This document shows, one piece after another, positions 1 to 8,145 of a stretch of 64,000 bases of DNA (its first letter is position 1; the number at the start of each line of letters is the position of its first letter). The notes below the pieces were generated by a model. That model was not told the DNA's origin. It made no database searches and saw only the letters and a program-made list of their open reading frames with translations. Origin of the DNA: Orrella sp037026685 (GTDB taxonomy: Bacteria; Pseudomonadota; Gammaproteobacteria; Burkholderiales; Burkholderiaceae_B); NCBI RefSeq assembly GCF_037026685.1, contig NZ_JBANET010000015.1, forward strand, positions 61,772 to 125,771, written 5' to 3'. The translations under genes and the position numbers were made by a program.

Positions 1-729
1 CGCGGCATCGCCGGCGATGGCCGCCACGGTGGGATCCTGCGAGGCCAGCTTGGCCGCCTCGGCATTGCTGGAGACCGCCTCGCGCTCGAGCGTGGGATAG
101 AGCCGCCCCAGCCAGCCCTGGCATTGGGCCAGCGCCTGGGGATGCGCCAGCACGCGCGTCACGCCGTCCATGGTGCCGCTTTGCGTCATCAGGCAATGGC
201 GCACCTCGATCGAGCGCTCGCCCAGGATGCGCAGCGGCGAGCCCAGCAACAGGTCCAGCGTGCGGTTGACCGCGCCCTCTGTGGAGTTCTCGACCGGCAC
301 CATGCCCACGTCGGCCTGGCCGGCCTCGACCACGCGAAACACTTCGTCGAAGGAAGGACACTGCAGGCCCTGCACCGCATGGCCGAACTGCTCGAAGGCG
401 GCCTGCTCGGAAAACGAGCCCTGCGGACCCAGGTAGGCCACGGTCAGGACGCGTTCGAGCCCCCGGCAGGCCGAGATGATCTCGGTCCAGACCGCCGCGA
501 TGGCCTCGGGCGGAAAGGGCTCGCCGCGCTTGTCGGCCTGCAGGCGGCGGATCACCTGGGCCTCGCGTTCGGGCCGCAGCACCGGGCCGTCGGCGTTGGC
601 CGCGTGCTTGACCTCGCCCACTTCCTGGGCGGTGCGGGCGCGCTCGGCCAGCAGTTCGAGTATCTGCGCATCCAGCCTGTCGATGCGCTCGCGCAGCGGC
701 GTCAGTTTGGCAAGCAGGGACTCATCCAT
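1..729 (-). CDS. pheA: Bifunctional chorismate mutase/prephenate dehydratase (P-protein), C-terminal part beyond window edge
   Basis: Makes prephenate from chorismate and then phenylpyruvate, the phenylalanine branch of aromatic amino acid synthesis in the cytoplasm. The 243 visible codons contain an AroQ-type chorismate mutase helix region (about residues 5-90, with RERIDRLDAQILELLAERA) and the start of the prephenate dehydratase domain (VAYLGPQGSFSEQAA at about 98-112, PVENSTEGAV at about 145-154). The frame stays open to base 1, so the end of the dehydratase domain and any ACT domain are missing only because of the window edge. The ATG at 729 overlaps the serC stop by 8 bp, which points to translational coupling in the gyrA-serC-pheA operon. 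Confidence 0.95.
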   Translation of the reverse strand, partial: MDESLLAKLTPLRERIDRLDAQILELLAERARTAQEVGEVKHAANADGPVLRPEREAQVIRRLQADKRGEPFPPEAIAAVWTEIISACRGLERVLTVAYLGPQGSFSEQAAFEQFGHAVQGLQCPSFDEVFRVVEAGQADVGMVPVENSTEGAVNRTLDLLLGSPLRILGERSIEVRHCLMTQSGTMDGVTRVLAHPQALAQCQGWLGRLYPTLEREAVSSNAEAAKLASQDPTVAAIAGDAA

Positions 730-1852
730 GAGTGCGCTCGAACTCCTTCATGTAGTCGACCAGGGCCTGCACGCCGGCCAGCGGCAAGGCGTTGTAGATC
801 GAGGCGCGCATGCCGCCCACGCTCTTGTGGCCCTTGAGCTGGTGGAGCCCGGCGCGCTCGGCGCCTTCCAGAAAGGCGGCGTCCAGGCGCTTGTCGGCCA
901 GCACGAACGGCACGTTCATGCGCGAACGCACCGGCGCATGGATGGGGTTGGCGTAGAAGGAGGAGCGGTCCAGCAAGCCGTACAGCAAGTCGGCCTTGGC
1001 GATGTTCTGCGCCTCGATGGCGGCCAGGCCACCCTGGGCCAGCAGCCACTTGTACACCAGGCCCGCGATGTAGATGGCGTAGGTGGGCGGCGTGTTGAAA
1101 CGCGAATGCTCGGCGGCCACGTTGGCGTAGTCGAAGGCCGAGGGGCAGATGGGCAACGCATGGCCCAGCAGGTCGCGCCGCACCACCACCACGGTCACGC
1201 CGGCCGGGCCGGCGTTTTTCTGCGCCCCCGCATACATCATGCCGACGCGGCGCACGTCCATGGGGCGGGACAGGAAATGCGACGAGGCATCGACCACCAG
1301 GGGCACGCCGGGCGCGCCCAGGCTGGCCGGGTCCGGCCAGTCCATGAATTCGACGCCGCCGATGGTCTCGTTGCTGCACAGGTGCAGATAGGCCGAGCCG
1401 GGCCGCACGTGCCAGTCGCCGGCCGGCGGCACCCACGTCCAGGGCGCCTGCTCGCGGCCGTCGAGCACCGTGGCCGCTCCCGAGGAAGCCGCCACCTGCA
1501 CGTCGCCGTAACGGGCGGCCTCCTTGTGCGAACGCGCGGACCAGTGTCCCGTCAGCACGTAGTCGGCGGCATGGGCGCCGCCGCGGCCGATCAGGTTCAT
1601 GGGCACGATGGCGTTCTCGGCGCTGGCCCCGCCCTGCATGAACAGCACCGCGTAGTCTTCGGGCACCTGCAGCAGGCTGCGCAGGTCGGCTTCGGCCTCG
1701 TCGCAGATCTGGATGAACTGCTTGCCGCGATGGCTCATCTCCATCACCGACATGCCGCAGCCATGCCAATCGAGCATCTCCTGCGCGGCCTGCCGCAGCA
1801 CGGGCTCGGGCAGCACCGAAGGCCCGGCAGAAAAATTCCAGGGGCGGCTCAT
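722..1852 (-). CDS. serC: Phosphoserine aminotransferase
   Basis: PLP enzyme that transaminates 3-phosphohydroxypyruvate to phosphoserine (serine synthesis) and also acts in pyridoxal phosphate synthesis. At 376 aa it has the usual SerC length. It opens with the typical WNFSAGPSVLPEPVL, has the substrate-binding HRGKQF segment at about 41-46, and has the PLP lysine in GAQKNAGPAG (K212). The ATG at 1852 lies 3 bp after the gyrA stop and the gene ends inside pheA, so the three genes are co-transcribed. Confidence 0.97.
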   Translation of the reverse strand: MSRPWNFSAGPSVLPEPVLRQAAQEMLDWHGCGMSVMEMSHRGKQFIQICDEAEADLRSLLQVPEDYAVLFMQGGASAENAIVPMNLIGRGGAHAADYVLTGHWSARSHKEAARYGDVQVAASSGAATVLDGREQAPWTWVPPAGDWHVRPGSAYLHLCSNETIGGVEFMDWPDPASLGAPGVPLVVDASSHFLSRPMDVRRVGMMYAGAQKNAGPAGVTVVVVRRDLLGHALPICPSAFDYANVAAEHSRFNTPPTYAIYIAGLVYKWLLAQGGLAAIEAQNIAKADLLYGLLDRSSFYANPIHAPVRSRMNVPFVLADKRLDAAFLEGAERAGLHQLKGHKSVGGMRASIYNALPLAGVQALVDYMKEFERTHG

Positions 1853-1855
1853 GGA

Positions 1856-4558
1856 TCAGGACTCCTGGGGAGCATCCGGCGAGGCGCCCTCGCCGTCGGA
1901 AGCCGGCTCGGCGTCCTGTCCGGCGGCATCCGGGGCATCGCCGCCGGACGGGTCGTCGCCGGCGATCGCCTGGCCGTTGTCGGTTTCGTCCGCGTCGCTC
2001 TCGACCACGCGGCGCACGCCGGACAGGCGGCTGCCGTCGTCCACGCTGATGAGCGTGACGCCTTGCGTGGCGCGACCCATCTCGCGGATCTCGGCCACCC
2101 GGGTGCGCACCAGCACGCCGCTGGTGGTGATGAGCATGATCTCGTCCGAAGGCATCACCAGCACGGCGCCCACCACCTTGCCGTTGCGGGCGGTGGTCTG
2201 GATGGCGATCATGCCCTTGGTGCCGCGGCCGTGGCGCGTGTATTCGGTGATGGGGGTGCGCTTGCCATAGCCGTTCTCGGTGGCGGTCAGCACGCTTTGC
2301 GATTCGTCGCCGGCCACCAGCAGCGCGATCACGCTTTGCGACTCTTCCAGCATCATGCCGCGCACGCCGCGCGCGTTGCGGCCCATGGGCCGCACGTCGT
2401 TCTCGTCAAAGCGCACCGCCTTGCCCGAGTCGGAGAACAGCATCACGTCGTGCTTGCCGTCGGTCAGGTCCGCGCCGATCAGGTAGTCGCCCTCGTCCAG
2501 GTCCACGGCGATGATGCCGGCCTTGCGCGGGTTGGAGAAATCCGAGAGCGGGGTCTTCTTGACCGTGCCGCGCGAAGTCGCCATGAAGACGTAGTGGTCT
2601 TCGCTGAATTCCTTGACCGGCAGCACCACGGTGATCTTCTCGCCGTCGGCCAGCGGGAACATGTTGACGATGGGCCGGCCGCGCGAATTGCGCGTGCCTT
2701 GCGGCACTTCCCACACCTTGAGCCAGTAGACCCGGCCCCGGTCGGAGAAGCACAGCAGGTAATCGTGCGTATTGGCGATGAACAGCTGGTCGACCCAGTC
2801 GTTCTCCTTCATGGCGGTGGCCTGCTTGCCGCGGCCGCCGCGGCGCTGGGCGCGGTACTCGGACAGGGGCTGGCTCTTGACGTAGCCGCCCGCCGACAGG
2901 GTCACCACCATGTCCAGCGGCGTGATCAGGTCTTCGGTATCGAGCTCGGTGGCGTTGATCTCGATGTGCGAGCGGCGCGCATCCTTGCCATTGGCGGTGA
3001 ACTCGGTCTTGATGGCCTGCAGTTCATCGCTGATGATGGTGGTGATGCGCTCGGGCCGCGACAGGATGTCGAGCAGGTCGGCGATGTTGGCCATCACTTC
3101 CTTGTACTCGCCCACGATCTTGTCCTGCTCCAGGCCGGTCAGGCGCTGCAGGCGCATGTTAAGGATTTCCTGCGCCTGGCCGTCGCTCAGCCGGTAGCTG
3201 CCGTCGGCTTGCAGGCCGTAGCCCTCGGGCAGGCTGTCGGGCCGGTAGGCCGCGCGCCCGCCCGGGGTGTCGCCATCGGCGCGCGTGAGCATCTCGCGCA
3301 CCAGCGAGGAATCCCAGTCGCGGGCCATCAGTTCCTGGCGCGCCACCGGCGGGGTGGGCGCGGCCTTGATGATGGCGATGAAATCGTCGATGTTGGCCAG
3401 CGCCACCGCCAGGCCTTCGAGCACGTGGCCGCGCTCGCGCGCGCGGCGCAGCTGGAACACGGTGCGGCGGGTGACCACCTCGCGGCGATGCTGCAGGAAA
3501 TACTGCACCATCTGCTTGAGGTTGAGCAGGCGCGGCTGGCCGTCGACCAGGGCCACCAGGTTCATGCCGAAGGTGTCCTGCAGCTGCGTGTGCTTGTACA
3601 GGTTGTTGAGCACCACCTCGGGCACTTCACCGCGCTTGAGCTCGATGACCAGGCGCATGCCTTCCTTGTCCGACTCGTCGCGGATGTCGGAGATGCCCTC
3701 GATCTTCTTTTCGTTGACCAGTTCGGCGATGCGCTCTTGCAGCGTCTTCTTGTTGACCTGGTAGGGCAGCTCGTCGACCACGATGGCCTGGCGATTGCCG
3801 CGCTCCATGTCCTCGAAGTGGGTCTTGGCCCGCATGACCAGGCGCCCGCGGCCGGTGCGATAGCCCTCGCGCACGCCGCTCATGCCGTAGATGATGCCGC
3901 CGGTGGGGAAATCGGGCGCAGGTATCAGCTCGATCAGCTCGTCCACCGAGCATTCGGGATTGCGCAGGCAATACAGGCAGCCGTCCACCACTTCGGCCAG
4001 GTTGTGCGGCGGAATGTTGGTGGCCATGCCCACCGCGATGCCCGAACTGCCGTTGACCAGCAGGTTGGGCAGCCGCGAGGGCAACAGCAGCGGCTCGCTT
4101 TCGCTGCCGTCGTAGTTCGGCCCGAAGTCGACCGTCTCCTGGTCGATGTCGGCCAGCAGTTCGTGGGCGATCTTGGCCAGGCGGATTTCGGTATAACGCA
4201 TGGCCGCGGCGTTGTCGCCGTCGATCGAGCCGAAGTTGCCCTGCCCATCGACCAGCATGTAGCGCAGCGAGAAGTCCTGCGCCATGCGCACGATGGTGTC
4301 GTAGACGGATTGGTCGCCGTGGGGATGGTATTTACCGATGACGTCACCGACGATACGCGCCGATTTCTTGTATGCCCGGTTCCAGTCGTTGTTCAGTTCG
4401 TGCATCGCATACAGCACGCGCCGGTGCACGGGCTTCAAGCCGTCGCGCACGTCCGGCAGGGCACGGCCCACGATCACGCTCATGGCGTAATCGAGGTAGC
4501 TGCGGCGCATTTCTTCTTCCAACGAAATTGGAAGCGTTTCCTTGGCGAAGGAATCCAT
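1856..4558 (-). CDS. gyrA: DNA gyrase subunit A
   Basis: Breakage-reunion subunit of DNA gyrase. Its 900 aa contain the winged-helix/tower domain with catalytic Tyr122 (AAAMRYTEIRL), the GyrA box QRRGGRGKQ ahead of the C-terminal DNA-wrapping beta-pinwheel, and an acidic, Gly/Ala/Asp-rich tail of about 45 residues. The protein is slightly longer than the 875-aa E. coli protein because of a short insertion near residues 420-440 and this tail. Numbering matches E. coli through Tyr122. In the quinolone region the residue at position 83 is Gln, where E. coli has Ser, followed by S84; D87 is conserved. There is no strong Shine-Dalgarno in front of the ATG at 4558. It heads the operon with serC and pheA. 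Confidence 0.98.
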   Translation of the reverse strand: MDSFAKETLPISLEEEMRRSYLDYAMSVIVGRALPDVRDGLKPVHRRVLYAMHELNNDWNRAYKKSARIVGDVIGKYHPHGDQSVYDTIVRMAQDFSLRYMLVDGQGNFGSIDGDNAAAMRYTEIRLAKIAHELLADIDQETVDFGPNYDGSESEPLLLPSRLPNLLVNGSSGIAVGMATNIPPHNLAEVVDGCLYCLRNPECSVDELIELIPAPDFPTGGIIYGMSGVREGYRTGRGRLVMRAKTHFEDMERGNRQAIVVDELPYQVNKKTLQERIAELVNEKKIEGISDIRDESDKEGMRLVIELKRGEVPEVVLNNLYKHTQLQDTFGMNLVALVDGQPRLLNLKQMVQYFLQHRREVVTRRTVFQLRRARERGHVLEGLAVALANIDDFIAIIKAAPTPPVARQELMARDWDSSLVREMLTRADGDTPGGRAAYRPDSLPEGYGLQADGSYRLSDGQAQEILNMRLQRLTGLEQDKIVGEYKEVMANIADLLDILSRPERITTIISDELQAIKTEFTANGKDARRSHIEINATELDTEDLITPLDMVVTLSAGGYVKSQPLSEYRAQRRGGRGKQATAMKENDWVDQLFIANTHDYLLCFSDRGRVYWLKVWEVPQGTRNSRGRPIVNMFPLADGEKITVVLPVKEFSEDHYVFMATSRGTVKKTPLSDFSNPRKAGIIAVDLDEGDYLIGADLTDGKHDVMLFSDSGKAVRFDENDVRPMGRNARGVRGMMLEESQSVIALLVAGDESQSVLTATENGYGKRTPITEYTRHGRGTKGMIAIQTTARNGKVVGAVLVMPSDEIMLITTSGVLVRTRVAEIREMGRATQGVTLISVDDGSRLSGVRRVVESDADETDNGQAIAGDDPSGGDAPDAAGQDAEPASDGEGASPDAPQES

Positions 4559-5059
4559 AGGGCAAGCGTCTTTCTATATATATAGAGGGCGGACCCGTTG
4601 CCGGGTAAACGGCAGATTCTATCACCGCCCCTTGGAGCGTCCCCGGGGCGTGCGCGGCCGGCCGCGCACGCTTGCCCTGCCGCGCGGCGTGCGCGCGGGC
4701 GCGGGCGCGCGTGATGGGATCGCGCGCGCGATATCGGCGCGATATCCGAAAAAACCGTTCAAGCGCGCGCTTTTCAAAGCAGGAAAAAACATGACAAAAG
4801 GTACGCTTGGCCCCTGTTGTCAAAAACCAACAAGGAACTCCACCGATCGATGTAAATACAGACATCCAATGCCTGCGCGCCTCTTGAGGGGGTCCAAACT
4901 TCAGCAAATGCCTTAAGATTGTTTCCAGCACGCAGGAAACCCAGGCGGCTGTCCTATGAACACCTTCCAGGCGTTGCTATACTGGCCCCGTTTCCTGGCA
5001 TATGCGGCGGGGGTTCGCTGCGAGTCACTTATCCAGCTTCAAGCTCAACGAGGAGAAAC
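4559..5059. promoter_or_regulatory. Divergent gyrA/ompA intergenic region without a gene
   Basis: About 500 bp with no convincing coding frame. It holds a 12-bp alternating AT palindrome CTATATATATAG at 4574-4585 in the gyrA leader, a possible leftward -10 hexamer TAGAAT (complement of 4616-4621) for gyrA, and an almost pure alternating G/C stretch at about 4690-4740 that includes two GATATC-containing motifs. An AT-richer part from 4750 leads to ompA. The promoter assignments are inferences from hexamer similarity only. Confidence 0.4.
4955..4983 (+). promoter_or_regulatory. Possible ompA promoter
   Basis: TATACT at 4978-4983 is a good -10 match. Seventeen bases upstream is TATGAA (4955-4960), a weak -35. 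The predicted start would give a leader of about 70 nt before the ompA ATG. The call rests on position and the -10 match alone. Confidence 0.35.
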
Positions 5060-5668
5060 ATGAACAAGCCCTCCAAATTCGCTCTGGCGCTTGCCTTTGC
5101 CGCCGTGACGGCGTCGGGTGCAGTCTCGGCCCAGTCCTATCCTGAAGTGGTCGACAACTGGCGCAGCGCTTTCGGTGATGTCTGGAAGAACGGCACCAAC
5201 GAACTCTGCTGGCGCAATGCTTTCTGGACCCCCGCCACCGGCATCCCCGGCTGCGACGGCGTGCCTGTCGCCCAGGCCCCCGCCCCCGCTCCGGCGCCGG
5301 CGCCCACCCCGACGGCCAGCAAGGTCGTGTTCAACGCCGATACCTTCTTCGACTTTGACCGCGACACGCTCAAGCCCGAAGGCCGCCAACTGCTGGATCA
5401 AGTCGTGCAGCAAGTCAACGGCATCAACCTCGAAACCATCATCGCCGTCGGCCACACCGACTGGACCGGTCCCGAGGCTTACAACCAGGGCCTGTCCGAG
5501 CGCCGTGCCGCTTCGGTCAAAAACTACCTGGTTTCGCGCGGCATCGACCCGAACCGCATCTACACGGAAGGCAAGGGCGAACTCGAGCCCATCGCCGACA
5601 ACCGTACCCGCGAAGGCCGTGCCCAGAACCGTCGCGTGGAAATCGAAATCGTCGGCACCCGCCGCTGA
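5060..5668 (+). CDS. ompA: OmpA-family outer membrane protein
   Basis: The 202-aa product starts with a clear Sec signal peptide (MNKPSKFALALAFAAV..., predicted cut after AVSA at about residue 24), followed by a short domain with two cysteines (ELCWRN, IPGCDG), an Ala-Pro hinge (about residues 74-85), and a C-terminal OmpA/MotB peptidoglycan-binding domain with FFDFDRDTLKPEG, GHTDWTG and NRRVEIEIVG. It lacks the eight-stranded barrel of E. coli OmpA and resembles the short OmpA proteins of Burkholderiales, which anchor the outer membrane to peptidoglycan. The start is fixed by AGGAGAAAC directly before ATG 5060. An upstream in-frame ATG at 4919 lacks such a site and would bury the signal peptide. 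Confidence 0.93.
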   Translation: MNKPSKFALALAFAAVTASGAVSAQSYPEVVDNWRSAFGDVWKNGTNELCWRNAFWTPATGIPGCDGVPVAQAPAPAPAPAPTPTASKVVFNADTFFDFDRDTLKPEGRQLLDQVVQQVNGINLETIIAVGHTDWTGPEAYNQGLSERRAASVKNYLVSRGIDPNRIYTEGKGELEPIADNRTREGRAQNRRVEIEIVGTRR

Positions 5669-5717
5669 TCTCGTGCAGCACGCGTAGCCGGCCCGCCAAA
5701 CGGACCGGCTACAATCA

Positions 5718-5746
5718 AAGGCCTCGCCCAGCGAGGCCTTTTTTTT
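5718..5746 (+). terminator. Rho-independent terminator after ompA
   Basis: Perfect 8-bp stem GGCCTCGC/GCGAGGCC (5720-5727 with 5731-5738), a 3-base loop, and eight T residues at 5739-5746. It separates ompA from ubiG. Confidence 0.92.
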
Positions 5747-5768
5747 ATCACGCCAAGGAAGGGCCACC

Positions 5769-6494
5769 ATGACAGCATCCGCGCAGGCATCCGACACGGG
5801 CCACAACGTCGACCCGGCCGAGCTGGAGAAATTCAGCGCCCTGGCCTCGCGCTGGTGGGATCCCACCAGCGAGTTCAAGCCGTTGCACGCCATCAACCCG
5901 CTGCGGCTGGGATGGATCCGCGAGATGGCCGGCGACCTTGCCGGCAAGCAGGTCCTGGACGTGGGCTGCGGCGGCGGCATCCTGGCCGAAAGCATGGCAG
6001 TGGCCGGCGCGCAGGTCACGGGCATCGACCTGGCCCACAAATCGCTGCAGGTGGCCCGCCTGCACGGGCTGGAATCCGGCGTGAAGGTCGACTACCAGGC
6101 CATCAGCGCCGAGGACATGGCCGCACAGCACCCCGGGCGCTTTGACGTGGTCACCTGCATGGAAATGCTCGAGCACGTGCCCAACCCCGCTTCCGTGGTG
6201 GCCGCATGCGCGGCCTTGGCCAAGCCGGGCGGCTGGGTGTTCTTCTCCACCCTGAACCGCAATCCCAAGTCCTTCCTGTTCGCCATCGTGGGCGCCGAAT
6301 ACGTGCTGCGGCTGCTGCCGCGCGGCACCCATAGCTACGAGAACTTCATCAAGCCCAGCGAGCTGGCCCACAGCGCGCGCCAGGCCGGCCTGGAACCGGT
6401 GGCGCTGCGCGGCCTGGAATACAACCCGCTCAGCCAGCGCTACAAGCTGTCCGGCGACACCTCGGTGAACTACCTGATGGCGGCCCGGCGATGA
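5769..6494 (+). CDS. ubiG: Ubiquinone biosynthesis O-methyltransferase
   Basis: SAM-dependent enzyme for both O-methylation steps of ubiquinone synthesis. Its 241 aa include the N-terminal FSALASRWWDP signature of UbiG (about 22-32), SAM motif I VLDVGCGGGIL (about 62-72), the acidic motif VTGIDLAHKSL, and MEMLEHVPNP. It ends MAARR with TGA at 6492. That TGA overlaps the ATG of the first repeat mini-ORF, as it presumably once overlapped the gph ATG. Confidence 0.97.
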   Translation: MTASAQASDTGHNVDPAELEKFSALASRWWDPTSEFKPLHAINPLRLGWIREMAGDLAGKQVLDVGCGGGILAESMAVAGAQVTGIDLAHKSLQVARLHGLESGVKVDYQAISAEDMAAQHPGRFDVVTCMEMLEHVPNPASVVAACAALAKPGGWVFFSTLNRNPKSFLFAIVGAEYVLRLLPRGTHSYENFIKPSELAHSARQAGLEPVALRGLEYNPLSQRYKLSGDTSVNYLMAARR

Positions 6495-6736
6495 AAAATA
6501 GCCCCCACGCTGCGCCTGCGGCTTGCTGCCCCCCGAGGGGGCCGCTTTTTCACCTTGGGACGGCCCGGCGATGAAAAATAGCCCCCACGCTGCGCCTGCG
6601 GCTTGCTGCCCCCCGAGGGGGCCGCTTTTTCACCTTGGGACGGCCCGGCGATGAAAAATAGCCCCCACGCTGCGCCTGCGGCTTGCTGCCCCCCGAGGGG
6701 GCCGCTTTTTCACCTTGGGACGGCCCGGCGATGAAA
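6481..6736 (+). repeat. Three perfect 80-bp tandem repeats plus a 16-bp partial copy between ubiG and gph
   Basis: Copies start at 6481, 6561 and 6641, and the first 16 bases recur at 6721. The unit contains a GC-rich inverted element (CCCCCCGAGGGGG core followed by CCGCTTTTT). The same family occurs in opposite orientation near 24.3 kb and as a half copy near 35.6 kb. Identity between copies is complete, which implies recent expansion or gene conversion. Because the unit is 80 bp (27 codons minus one base), the stop/start overlap is regenerated in every copy. Confidence 0.97.
6491..6734 (+). other. Chain of three 27-codon mini-ORFs coupled by ATGA overlaps
   Basis: Each 80-bp repeat reads ATG AAA AAT AGC ... 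GCC CGG CGA TGA: 27 codons, beginning MKNSPHAAP and ending HLGTARR. The frames are 6491-6574, 6571-6654 and 6651-6734. Each stop overlaps the next ATG by 4 bases, and the last overlaps the gph ATG at 6731. The arrangement is seen directly. Translation of the mini-ORFs and any function for the peptides are inference; they may only relay ribosomes from ubiG to gph. Confidence 0.5.
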
Positions 6737-7420
6737 AAGGAAAACACCCTGATCCTGTTTGATTTCGACGGCACGCTGGCCGATACGGCGCCGGACCTGG
6801 CGGCCGCTGCCAACCAGCAGCGCCTGCGCCGCGGCCTGGCGCCGCTGCCGCTGGCGCAGTTGCGGCCGGTCGCCTCGCAAGGCGCGCGCGGCCTGCTGCG
6901 CGTGGCGCTGGACATGCAGCCGGACCATCCCGACTACGAAACCACGCGCCAGCAATTCCTGTACGACTACGAGCTGGCGATGACCGAGCACTCGCGGCTG
7001 TTTCCCGGCATCGCCGAGCTGCTGAACCAGATCGAAGACCATGCGCTCGAATGGGGCATCGTCACCAACAAGATCAGCCGGCTGGCCCTGCCCCTGATCG
7101 ATCATCTGGGCCTGACCGAGCGCAGCGCCGCCACGGTTTGCGGCGACACCACGGCGCACGCCAAGCCTCATCCCGAGCCCTTGCTGCATGCCGCGCGCCA
7201 GGCCGGCTATGCGCCCTTCCAATGCATCTACGTCGGCGACGACTTGCGGGACATCCAGGCCAGCCATGCCGCCGGCATGCCCGCCGTGGCGGCCGCCTAC
7301 GGCTATTGCGGCGATGCGCTGGCCGTCTCCGAATGGCAGGCCGAGGCCCAGGCCGCCTCGCCCGGCGAACTGTGGCCTGCGATCATGCGGCTGATCGAGA
7401 ACCGGCCACAGGCCTCCTAG
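6731..7420 (+). CDS. gph: Phosphoglycolate phosphatase (HAD superfamily)
   Basis: The 229-aa HAD-superfamily phosphatase has motif I FDFDGTLADT (about 10-19), motif II in GIVTNK (about 108-113), the motif III Lys in HAKPHPEPLL (about 145) and motif IV YVGDDLRDI (about 166-174). It probably removes phosphate from 2-phosphoglycolate. Placement after ubiG is usual for gph in proteobacteria. The ATG at 6731 follows the same CGGCG context as the repeat copies, and the protein begins directly with MKKENTLILFDFDG. A longer frame starting at 6683 would translate repeat sequence and is not credible. Confidence 0.9.
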   Translation: MKKENTLILFDFDGTLADTAPDLAAAANQQRLRRGLAPLPLAQLRPVASQGARGLLRVALDMQPDHPDYETTRQQFLYDYELAMTEHSRLFPGIAELLNQIEDHALEWGIVTNKISRLALPLIDHLGLTERSAATVCGDTTAHAKPHPEPLLHAARQAGYAPFQCIYVGDDLRDIQASHAAGMPAVAAAYGYCGDALAVSEWQAEAQAASPGELWPAIMRLIENRPQAS

Positions 7421-7519
7421 CGGCAAGCGGCGCGGCCGGCCCAGGCATGGGCGTACGTGAGGCTGCGCGTGTGTGAGGTCGCGCGTGGGCGTACGGCAGG
7501 CATTTTGCTGGCTACGCCG

Positions 7520-7771
7520 CTACGGACCGGCAAGGCGCTCCAGCGCCTTGCGGGCGCGCGCGATGGCGGCCTTGAGCGCGGCGTCGGCCGACAGATGGAT
7601 GCTCTGGTGGTTCTTCTCCAGGTACTGCCAGCCATCGCCGCCGCCAGGCTGGCCGGGCGGCAGAAAGGCCGCGGTGCTCACGTACACGCCCGAGTCGATC
7701 TCGCCCGAAATCTCGCGCACCTGCACCCGCACGCGGCGGCCCCGGTATTCGAACTCCTCGTCCTTGCTCAT
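7520..7771 (-). CDS. Small conserved hypothetical protein
   Basis: 83 aa, charged and soluble, with no signal peptide or membrane segment. It starts MSKDEEFEYRGRRVRVQVRE, has a glycine-rich middle (PPGQPGGGDGW) and an alanine-rich C-terminal helix (ADAALKAAIARARKALERL). GGAGACCGC before the ATG is a good ribosome site. It lies 39 bp downstream of the next small gene on the same strand and the two may be co-transcribed. I do not recognise a function. Confidence 0.7.
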   Translation of the reverse strand: MSKDEEFEYRGRRVRVQVREISGEIDSGVYVSTAAFLPPGQPGGGDGWQYLEKNHQSIHLSADAALKAAIARARKALERLAGP

Positions 7772-7810
7772 GCGGTCTCCTTGGGCATGCGCGCGGCGCG
7801 CATGCCGGCG

Positions 7811-8086
7811 CTAATCCGGCATGGGGGTTTGCCGGGACTGGCTGTCGATCCTGGCCTTGGCTTCCTGGATGGCCCGCGAGACGGCCTGGCCGGCATCGGC
7901 CAGGACTTGCTGCGCGCCCTCGCCCAAGGTCTGCGCCGGATGTCCGCTCCCTTCCTGCCAGAACCGCGCCAGCCCGTGAAAGCCCTGGCCGCGTTCGTCC
8001 TGGCGGGCCCAGGCCTCGATCACGTAGCCGCCATGACGGACTTGCTGTCGTTCGTATTGCGCACCTGCCCCGTTCTGCTGGTCCAT
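7811..8086 (-). CDS. Small hypothetical protein
   Basis: 91 aa, hydrophilic, Gln/Ala-rich, with no membrane segment. The middle (QYERQQVRHGGYVIEAWARQ) looks like a short beta-strand unit, and the C-terminal half (LGEGAQQVLADAGQAVSRAIQEAKARID) is predicted to be helical. CGGAGGCACGGCG precedes the ATG, so the start is well supported. It lies upstream of the 83-aa hypothetical gene. No function recognised. Confidence 0.65.
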   Translation of the reverse strand: MDQQNGAGAQYERQQVRHGGYVIEAWARQDERGQGFHGLARFWQEGSGHPAQTLGEGAQQVLADAGQAVSRAIQEAKARIDSQSRQTPMPD

Positions 8087-8145
8087 CGCCGTGCCTCCGT
8101 GATTGGAACGGTCATCGTATAACAGCTCCGGGATGAAAAAGACGG

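Noticed and set aside
476..4585. A 1369-codon open frame on the plus strand opposite gyrA and serC
   Set aside because: His/Ala/Gly/Gln-rich composition is typical of an antisense shadow in GC-rich DNA. The minus strand carries unmistakable gyrA and serC with full motifs.
4555..4760. Z-DNA-forming alternating G/C run as a functional element
   Set aside because: An alternating CG stretch is present but is expected at this GC content; no supporting signal for a role.
6683..6730. Upstream start for gph giving an extra 16 residues
   Set aside because: Those codons are repeat sequence; the ATG at 6731 begins the conserved MKKENTLILFDFDG and has the ATGA overlap context.
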